From contig DPVW01000154.1 in the NCBI GenBank assembly GCA_003529325.1, positions 1,125 to 12,032 of the forward strand: 10,908 nucleotides of DNA, in the 5' to 3' direction. Below, one piece after another: positions 5,838-10,908 of the stretch (positions are counted from its first letter, which is position 1; the number at the start of each line of letters is the position of its first letter). Made by a program: the position numbers and the translations under genes. The DNA comes from Candidatus Latescibacterota bacterium (GTDB taxonomy: Bacteria; Latescibacterota; UBA2968; UBA8231). A model generated the notes under the pieces. The model was not told the origin of the DNA, did not search any database, and worked only from the letters and a program-made list of their open reading frames with translations.

Positions 5838-6464
5838 TTAGTTCGGGACCACCGAAGCGGCCGGTGTCAAGCCACTGATGAATTCGTCGGCGAGGTTGCG
5901 CAGCCGTTTCTGCAGGCGCAGGCGACCCCGATTTACCCGTGACTTCACCGTGCCCACCGGGCAGTCGATGATCTTGGCGATTTCGTCATACGACAGGCCA
6001 TCCAGATCGCGCAATTTAACCGCCTCACGAAATTCGCTGGGCAGGTCGCCGATGGCATCGACAACGGAGGAGCGGACCTTGCGGGCATCGGTAAATTCTC
6101 CGGGCAGCAGATCGGCCGCAACGGGCTCGAAGAAGGGCGTGCGTTCCTCGTCGTCGCCGGAAGGACCGATGGCGACCCAGTGCCAACGCTTGCGCCGACG
6201 CAACTCCGTCTTGGCAAGGTTGCCGGCGATCGTGTAGAGCCAGGTCGATACCTGTTCGATGGCCGGGTATTGGTGTTTGTGGCGCAAACAGCGTAGAAAT
6301 GTTTCCTGCACGATGTCCTCAGCCGTCTCGCGGTCGCCAACAAAACGACAGACGAAGTTGTTCAGCGGAATCCCGTAGCGCCGAACGAGTACACCGAGTT
6401 GGTCAGTGTCGTCAACGGCCGATCGAAGGACGGCGCGGTCCGAGAGCTGTTGGGTCGCTTCCAT
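5838..6464 (-). CDS. ECF RNA polymerase sigma factor (RpoE-like)
   Basis: The complete 208-aa factor contains region 2 (GVLVRRYGIPLNNFVCRFVG 24-43, DRETAEDIVQETFLRCLR 44-61, VSTWLYTIAGNLAKTELRRR 72-91) and region 4 (AIGDLPSEFREAVKLRDLDG 137-156, LSYDEIAKIIDCPVGTVKSR 157-176, with the recognition helix PVGTVKSRVNRGRLRLQKRL). The linker between them (about 93-130) is acidic and longer than average. I chose ATG 6464 because a purine-rich GAGAGAG run lies just upstream; the frame extends upstream to 6575 with no ribosome site. No anti-sigma gene is adjacent, so control must be elsewhere or transcriptional. It is divergent from the SEC-C operon, whose promoter region it shares and may itself recognise (inference). 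Its target genes are unknown. Confidence 0.92.
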   Translation of the reverse strand: MEATQQLSDRAVLRSAVDDTDQLGVLVRRYGIPLNNFVCRFVGDRETAEDIVQETFLRCLRHKHQYPAIEQVSTWLYTIAGNLAKTELRRRKRWHWVAIGPSGDDEERTPFFEPVAADLLPGEFTDARKVRSSVVDAIGDLPSEFREAVKLRDLDGLSYDEIAKIIDCPVGTVKSRVNRGRLRLQKRLRNLADEFISGLTPAASVVPN

Positions 6465-6470
6465 GACGTT

Positions 6471-6483
6471 CTCTCTCTCTCTC
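6471..6483 (-). repeat. (GA)n simple repeat forming the sigma-gene ribosome binding site
   Basis: Six and a half CT units on the plus strand give GAGAGAGAGAGAG on the mRNA, ending seven bases before the ATG at 6464. This run is the only Shine-Dalgarno-like sequence for the sigma gene, so changes in repeat number by slippage could alter initiation. Confidence 0.55.
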
Positions 6484-6728
6484 AGGAGTCTCTTGGATTG
6501 TCTGTGCCTTGAACCAGGACGATTCGTCGAGGTTCGACGAAGCACACGCAAGAGTCGTACCAGTGTTTGACTCAAGCTGAGTAGGACGATTCAAGATGTG
6601 TAAAAACAGTTATTTGGAGAATTCCATAGGCTCCTGGGCTGAGTCCAATTTCTGCTCAGGAGTGACTCAGAAATCTGAGGATCGTCAGAGATTCGAGGGG
6701 GATTGGTGAAGTTTTTCGATTCTTTGAC

Positions 6729-6746
6729 CCCTCCTGTCAGGGAGGG
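6729..6746 (+). other. Leader hairpin upstream of the SEC-C operon
   Basis: CCCTCC (6729-6734) and GGAGGG (6741-6746) form a six-bp GC-rich stem with loop TGTCAG, about 46 bases before the ATG. It lies in the expected 5' leader; there is no U-run, so it is not an obvious terminator. The CCCTCC arm is also complementary to the GGGAGG of the downstream ribosome binding site, so it could in principle mask it. Confidence 0.3.
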
Positions 6747-6792
6747 TAGATTTCACCCCTGGCCCTGCACAGCCATTGCTCGAGGGAGGAAG

Positions 6793-7410
6793 ATGGCGGA
6801 CGAAGCGCTGCAACAGATCCAGACATTCTGTGAAACCAACCAGATCCGACGCCTGCAGGTGGACGAAATCCACGAGTTGCTCACCGACGGGGAAGAGCCT
6901 GAATGGGTGGCGGGTCAGGCCACCGACGAGCGGCCCGAGGTGGCCAGCCAACTCACGGAACTGCTTACTCGTCTGGCACCCGATTTACGCAGACCGGACC
7001 CCCCCCCTGAGGAGGAAGAGGTCCTGGAGACGCCGGAAGAGGCCGAGCCGGAGATGTCTCCCGAGGAGCAGTTTGCCGCTCTCGCGCAGGCCTTGCCACC
7101 AGGGGTCGATGCGCGGCAGGTCCAGCAGATGTTATCGACGCCGAGGGGGAAGATGCTGGCCGATTTTGGCGCCTTCTGTGACGAGAAGGGGTATGCGGAC
7201 TCCGACGAAGAGTTGATGCGGGTTGCCCACGAGGAGTGGTTGCAGACTCCGCGGGATAGCCTCGAAGGCAAGAAACCGGCGGAGTTGTTGGAGGGTGGTC
7301 GGCTGCTGCCTGAAAAAGTCGAGACATTTCGTCGCGAGGAACCCAAAGTCGGGCGCAACGACCCCTGTCCCTGTGGCAGCGGCAAGAAATACAAGAAGTG
7401 CCATGGGTAG
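6793..7410 (+). CDS. SEC-C zinc-motif protein
   Basis: The 205-aa protein ends in [19 protein letters not shown], a textbook SEC-C motif (C192-x-C194-x8-C203-H204) that binds zinc, as at the end of SecA, where it contacts SecB and ribosomes. The body is unusual: a helical N-terminus (1-65), a Pro/Glu-rich linker ([20 protein letters not shown], about 68-87), then a helical segment ending in [21 protein letters not shown] (149-169), which resembles the 'P-x-x-x-L-x-G-x-x-P-x-E-x-L' stretch of many SEC-C proteins. The ATG has GGGAGGA five bases upstream; a longer frame to GTG 6703 has no such site. It is first in an operon with the epimerase, overlapping it by 8 bp. Molecular role unknown; SEC-C assignment is secure. 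Confidence 0.85.
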   Translation: MADEALQQIQTFCETNQIRRLQVDEIHELLTDGEEPEWVAGQATDERPEVASQLTELLTRLAPDLRRPDPPPEEEEVLETPEEAEPEMSPEEQFAALAQALPPGVDARQVQQMLSTPRGKMLADFGAFCDEKGYADSDEELMRVAHEEWLQTPRDSLEGKKPAELLEGGRLLPEKVETFRREEPKVGRNDPCPCGSGKKYKKCHG

Positions 7411-7942
7411 GCAGGAACGCGCCATTGCCGGTGTATTTTCCATCGATCTGCAGGTTTTTGGAGACGATCGCGGGCGCTTCTCCGAGATGTTTCGCGACGA
7501 GTGGTTTCCGGAGCGCGACTGGGGCAAAGTCCAGGTAAACCGCTCCCATTCGTCGGCAAATATCCTACGCGGGCTACACTACCATCATCAGCAGGCCGAC
7601 TACTGGCACCCGCTGGCGGGGACGATCCGAGTCGGTCTCTACGATCTCAGGCCCCAGTCGCCGACCCACGGCACGGGGGAGAGCTTCAACCTGAGTGGCC
7701 AGGACTTCACCGGTTTGTTCATTCCCCCTGGTGTGGCGCATGGCTTCTACAGTGTCACCGATCTGACGTTGATTTACGTGGTCGACAACTATTACGACGG
7801 TGCCGACGAATTGGGAGTTGCCTGGAACGACCCCAGCCTGGGTCTCGATTGGGGCCTGGCCCACGGCGTGGAGCCGGTGTTGTCGGAACGAGACGCCACC
7901 AACCTGCCCCTTCAGCAGATCAAGAAAACGGACCTGCCGTGA
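7403..7942 (+). CDS. dTDP-4-dehydrorhamnose 3,5-epimerase family (RmlC-like cupin)
   Basis: The 179-aa product shows the RmlC fold signatures: [12 protein letters not shown] (20-31), [20 protein letters not shown] (51-70) with the catalytic His at H59, [11 protein letters not shown] (106-116), [28 protein letters not shown] (123-150) with the Tyr and WNDP motifs, and SERDATNLP (161-169) with D164 at the acid/base partner position. RmlC epimerises C3 and C5 of dTDP-4-keto-6-deoxyglucose on the route to dTDP-L-rhamnose. Here the usual RGLHYQ...K is RGLHYHH...DYW, a variant subfamily, so substrate may differ; no rmlA, B or D is adjacent. The ATG lies inside the SEC-C 3' end (8-bp overlap) and its stop overlaps the next start (GTGA). 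I withhold the rfbC symbol because of this variation. Confidence 0.85.
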   Translation: MGRQERAIAGVFSIDLQVFGDDRGRFSEMFRDEWFPERDWGKVQVNRSHSSANILRGLHYHHQQADYWHPLAGTIRVGLYDLRPQSPTHGTGESFNLSGQDFTGLFIPPGVAHGFYSVTDLTLIYVVDNYYDGADELGVAWNDPSLGLDWGLAHGVEPVLSERDATNLPLQQIKKTDLP

Positions 7943-8805
7943 CGGCAGACCTGCTTGACACCCTCATCGACTCCCAGGCGCTGCGCATCGCCCCGCCGGG
8001 GGAAGTGTTCTGGTACACATCGGGCACACTGGGTCCGTATTACGTCAACACACATTATCTGTTCGGTGGTCCCGATGCGGCTGAGGAGTTGCTCACCTTC
8101 ATCGACAGCGACAGCCGGGCCGTAGATTTCCACGCGCAACTCAGCGAGCGTATCAGCCTGCGCCTCGACAGCGATGCCGCCTTCCGTCGTGTCATCGATG
8201 CACTCGTCGCCGCCGTGCGAGCCCGCCCCGGCGCCGGCGATCTCGACTGGATCTCGGGAGGCGAGCGGCGTGACTGGTTCTTCTCTCTCCCCGTGGCCAT
8301 GCGCATGGATCTGCCCCATCTGTATGTCTACAAGGACGGGGGCACTTTTCTGCCAGATGGTGGAGCAGGACTGAAGGCGGTCGATGATCTCAGTGGCCGG
8401 CGCACGGCGCACATCACCGACCTGGTGACGGAGGCGTCGAGTTATGCCGGGGTCTGGATCCCGTCGATTCGTGACCGTGGTGGTGAGATGCTGATCTCGG
8501 CGAATGTGATCGATCGGGCGCAGGGGGGTATGGATGTCATCGACAGAGCCGGTGTCGATGCTCTCGCCCTGCTACGGGTTGATGCCGAACTTTTTGGGGA
8601 TCTGCTGCAACGGAAGATGATCGACGCGCAACAGCACGCCGTCCTGCTCGATTATTTCGGTGATCCCACGGGGGCGATGAAACGCTTCCTCGAAGCGACA
8701 CCGGACTTTCTCGATGGGGCGTTGGCGTCAGCCGACGAACGTACCGCCAAGCGTGCGAGAATGCTCGTCGACAACGATCCCTACAGCCTCGGTCTGAGCG
8801 GCTGA
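7939..8805 (+). CDS. Orotate phosphoribosyltransferase-like (PRTase-fold) protein
   Basis: The 288-aa product starts at GTG, overlapping the epimerase stop by 4 bp (GTGA). Features resembling PyrE-type enzymes are FWYTSGTLGPYYVNTHYLF (24-42; the SG-x-x-x-P-YY orotate-binding loop), WISGGERRDWFFSLPVAMRM (104-123), PHLYVYKDG (126-134; compare the R-K-x-x-K-x-x-G segment), TAHITDLVTEASSY (156-169) in the position of the PRPP loop, and LISANVIDRAQGG (185-197). The PRPP loop normally has two acidic residues followed by T-x-G-x-S; here only D161 and E165 remain, so catalysis on PRPP is uncertain. It is longer than PyrE (about 210 aa), with a C-terminal helical extension (about 205-288). A diverged salvage or nucleotide-binding protein is possible. 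It is last in the SEC-C operon and converges with smc. Confidence 0.7.
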   Translation: MTADLLDTLIDSQALRIAPPGEVFWYTSGTLGPYYVNTHYLFGGPDAAEELLTFIDSDSRAVDFHAQLSERISLRLDSDAAFRRVIDALVAAVRARPGAGDLDWISGGERRDWFFSLPVAMRMDLPHLYVYKDGGTFLPDGGAGLKAVDDLSGRRTAHITDLVTEASSYAGVWIPSIRDRGGEMLISANVIDRAQGGMDVIDRAGVDALALLRVDAELFGDLLQRKMIDAQQHAVLLDYFGDPTGAMKRFLEATPDFLDGALASADERTAKRARMLVDNDPYSLGLSG

Positions 8806-8816
8806 CACGAAAAAAG

Positions 8817-10908
8817 CTACCCGGCGGCAGCGTCGAGCATCTCTTCGATGACATGTACGGAGACCAACTGTGACACGCCTTCCTCCGGCATGGTGACGCC
8901 GTGCAGCGTGTCCGAGAAGGACATGGACAGCTTGTTGTGGGTGACCATGCAGAACTGCGTGGTCTTGGCGAATTCGCGCAGCACCCGCAGGAAGCGCTCC
9001 ACATTGGCATCATCGAGTGGCGCATCGACCTCGTCGAGGATACACCAGGGACTCGGCTTTACCTGATAGATCGCGAAAAGCAAGGCGATTGCCGTCAGGG
9101 CCTTTTCGCCACCCGACAACAAACCGATGCTCTGCAGCTTCTTGCCCCGCGGTCGAGCGATGATCTCGATATTCGACTCGAGAGGGTCAACATCTGCCTC
9201 GATCTGCAGGTCCGCCTCGCCACCAGGGAAAAAACGCGCATACGTTTCGCGGAACTTCTCGCGGATTTCTTCGAAGGTTTCGCGGAACATCCGCCGCGCG
9301 ACGCGGTCGATATGCTGCAGCGTCTTGCGCAGGTCCTCGGCGGCAGCCATCAGGTCATCGCGATGCTGCACCAGAAAGTCGTAGCGCTCCTTCTGTTCTT
9401 CATACTCCTCCAGCACGCCCACATGCACATTGCCCAGTCGGGCGATACCGCGACGCAATTCACCCAGACGAGTGTCGGCGGCAGGACCATCGAAACCCTC
9501 TTCATTCAGGGGACCAAGGCTCTCGACGTCGACATCGTACTCCTCAACAAGGCGCTCCTTGATGCGGGCTGATTCGCTGTGCAGCTCTGTCAGTTTCAGT
9601 TCGAGTTGATGGCGACGCTCGCGCTGCGTCGTCAGCTCACGCTGGAGTCGTGAAATCTCCTGATCGAGCTCGCGTGAGGCGATGGACACCTCCTGTTGGT
9701 GACGTAGGCGTTCATTGCGCTGCTCGTCCAGTCCGTCCCGCTCGCTGTGCTTGTGGGTCAACTGTTCGGTGATCTGTGTCTCGCGCTCGGCGAGGGAGGC
9801 ACGGTCGCCTTCGGCCTGACTGACCTCGTGCTCGATGCGCTCGATGTTCCTCTCATGTTCCTTCTGCAACCCGGTGAAGCGCTGGACTTCACGCCGCAGG
9901 CTTTCCGCTTTCTCGGTGGCACGCACACTCTCCACGCGCAGCGCGTTGAGGGCCTCGATCTGTTCCCGCCGCACTTGCTCTGCGGAGCGCACCCGCTCTT
10001 CTCGAGCCTGTAGTCGCTGCTCCAGGTCGACGGCCTCATTTTCGATCGTCGCCAGGCGTTCTTCCTGACCACGACCACCATCCTCCAGGCTCTGCAGTCG
10101 TTGACCGGCCTGCTCCAGGCGCTGTTGTAGCTGCGTGCGTCGCGTCTGTTGCCGGTGCTCTTCCTCGAGTGCAGAGCGCTGTCGCTGGCGGACCTCGCGT
10201 TCGGCGTCGTGCTCGACGTCGAGCAGTTCCGTGAGATCGGCGATGTAGCTGTCGAGAATGGCACGGCGCGTCTGCAGAGCGCCAGCAGCGGCCTGCGCCG
10301 CCGACAGTCGGGCCTGCAGCCGCGATACATCCGTCCGCAACTGTCGAATCTCCCGACCACGCCCCAAGACGCTGTCATCCTGGTTGGTGTGTGCACCCCC
10401 TGCGAGGCGACCGTCGATGTCGACGCCCTGTCCATCAGCGGTGACGAGACGTGCTGACAGGCCCCGATAGCGGCGGGACACGGACACGGCCGCCTCGAGA
10501 TCGTCGACGACGAAGGTGTTGTACAACAGGCGTTCCACCAGAGGCGCCACGGGGCCACTGGCGCGGACACGGTCCCCAAGAGAGCCCTGTACGCCGGCAA
10601 CATTGCGCAGATCGATGGCGGGCTCCCGAGGAGGCATCTGCCACTCGAGAGGGAAGATACCCGCTCGTCCTGAATGTTCGCGCAGGTATTGGAGAGCCTC
10701 GAGCAGGTTGTTGTCACCGCGGGCGACAAGGGCCTCCACGGCATCTCCGAGGGCATTCTCGACGGCTTGGTCCCAACCGGGTTCGACCTCGATAAGGTCG
10801 CCGAGTACGCCCTCAAACAGATGTGTATACGGGGACTCGACGAGCAATTCTCGAACCCCCTTCGAATACCCTTCATACCCAGAGCGCACCCGCTCCAGAA
10901 CCTGAATG
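8817..10908 (-). CDS. smc: Chromosome segregation protein SMC, C-terminal part (5' end outside window)
   Basis: Residues are counted from the in-frame GTG at 10889, which is not a true start: the frame continues to the window edge as IQVLER. The piece contains the end of the first coiled-coil arm (GYEGYSKGVREL), the hinge (about 24-165, LFEGVLGDLIEVEPGWDQAV ... VDIDGRLAGGAHT), a long second coiled-coil arm (about 175-520) and the C-terminal head lobe with the ABC signature LSGGEKALTAIALLFA (591-606), Walker B CILDEVDAPLDD (616-627) and the His switch VTHNK (649-653). SMC dimers with ScpA/B load onto DNA near the origin and extrude loops to organise and separate chromosomes. About 500 residues (N-lobe, Walker A and first arm) lie off the right edge. 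The family is certain. Confidence 0.97.
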   Translation of the reverse strand, partial: IQVLERVRSGYEGYSKGVRELLVESPYTHLFEGVLGDLIEVEPGWDQAVENALGDAVEALVARGDNNLLEALQYLREHSGRAGIFPLEWQMPPREPAIDLRNVAGVQGSLGDRVRASGPVAPLVERLLYNTFVVDDLEAAVSVSRRYRGLSARLVTADGQGVDIDGRLAGGAHTNQDDSVLGRGREIRQLRTDVSRLQARLSAAQAAAGALQTRRAILDSYIADLTELLDVEHDAEREVRQRQRSALEEEHRQQTRRTQLQQRLEQAGQRLQSLEDGGRGQEERLATIENEAVDLEQRLQAREERVRSAEQVRREQIEALNALRVESVRATEKAESLRREVQRFTGLQKEHERNIERIEHEVSQAEGDRASLAERETQITEQLTHKHSERDGLDEQRNERLRHQQEVSIASRELDQEISRLQRELTTQRERRHQLELKLTELHSESARIKERLVEEYDVDVESLGPLNEEGFDGPAADTRLGELRRGIARLGNVHVGVLEEYEEQKERYDFLVQHRDDLMAAAEDLRKTLQHIDRVARRMFRETFEEIREKFRETYARFFPGGEADLQIEADVDPLESNIEIIARPRGKKLQSIGLLSGGEKALTAIALLFAIYQVKPSPWCILDEVDAPLDDANVERFLRVLREFAKTTQFCMVTHNKLSMSFSDTLHGVTMPEEGVSQLVSVHVIEEMLDAAAG

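Larger units (their letters stand above)
6465..6792. promoter_or_regulatory. 328-bp divergent intergenic region with repeated TGAGTC/GACTCA units
   Basis: This spacer between the sigma factor (leftward) and the SEC-C operon (rightward) must hold both promoters. It contains GACTCA at 6569-6574, TGAGT at 6578-6582, TGAGTC at 6640-6645 and GACTCA at 6664-6669, arranged as two inverted pairs: ACTCA-AGC-TGAGT (6570-6582) and CTGAGTC...GACTCAG (6639-6645 with 6664-6670). A second complementary pair, CTCCTG 6631-6636 with CAGGAG 6657-6662, interleaves with the latter. The centre (about 6595-6630) is AT-rich. I could not assign -35/-10 boxes firmly. No gene is seen here. Confidence 0.4.

Noticed and set aside
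8806..8819. T-rich tract after the smc stop as a terminator
   Set aside because: On the minus strand CTTTTTTCG follows the stop, but I find no convincing hairpin in front of it.
9758..10876. A 372-aa open frame on the minus strand overlapping smc
   Set aside because: It is the shadow of the SMC frame: its protein is Arg/Ser/Cys-rich with no motif, while the overlapping frame has the SMC hinge and coiled coil.
1..10908. CRISPR arrays, insertion sequences, rRNA or tRNA genes
   Set aside because: No regularly spaced repeats, transposase motifs, terminal inverted repeats or tRNA cloverleaf signatures were seen on either strand.

Overview
The window is about 10.9 kb of GC-rich bacterial DNA with dense gene packing, many GTG and TTG starts, and clear purine-rich ribosome binding sites. 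An uncultured, polysaccharide-degrading bacterium fits best: a propeller protein resembling the end of PL11 rhamnogalacturonan lyases, a sulfatase-fold hydrolase, a CBM9-like fragment, and ECF sigma factors, one with what looks like a C-terminal membrane extension. Candidate phyla such as Latescibacterota or Poribacteria come to mind from the style of these proteins. That placement is inference; no rRNA or tRNA gene is visible.

Region 1 (1-3985). A partial plus-strand gene (1-129) is followed by a coupled 57-aa ORF (129-302). They face a minus-strand run that reads, in transcription order: VCBS/FG-GAP propeller protein (3922-2567), sulfatase-fold hydrolase (2554-1307), possible 26-aa ORF (1307-1227), 113-aa membrane-anchored coiled-coil protein (1239-898), 36-aa single-span membrane protein (910-800), and a truncated CBM9-like remnant (about 774-312). 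Gaps are 12 nt or less, or genes overlap, so one operon is likely. Neither of the two large proteins shows an export signal, and the sulfatase has Thr where the formylglycine precursor (Cys/Ser) should be.

Region 2 (3986-5701). A broken ECF sigma gene (region 2 only) is followed in another frame by a membrane-spanning segment. Two near-identical 11-bp repeats, both read as Arg-Gln-Arg-Gln, mark where the two frames would join. Convergent to it is an intact M42 aminopeptidase.

Region 3 (5747-8805). A complete ECF sigma factor runs leftward, with a hairpin terminator behind it. It is divided from a rightward operon by a 328-bp intergenic region holding repeated TGAGTC/GACTCA palindromic units. 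That operon encodes a SEC-C zinc-motif protein, an RmlC-like sugar-nucleotide epimerase and an orotate-phosphoribosyltransferase-like protein, each overlapping the next.

Region 4 (8817-10908). The hinge, second coiled-coil arm and C-terminal ATPase lobe of the chromosome-segregation protein SMC lie on the minus strand; the gene runs off the right edge.

The best candidate for something new is the region 1 operon: a polysaccharide-lyase-like propeller, a formylglycine-less sulfatase-fold enzyme and two tiny membrane proteins, with carbohydrate-related and sigma genes nearby that are visibly decaying.
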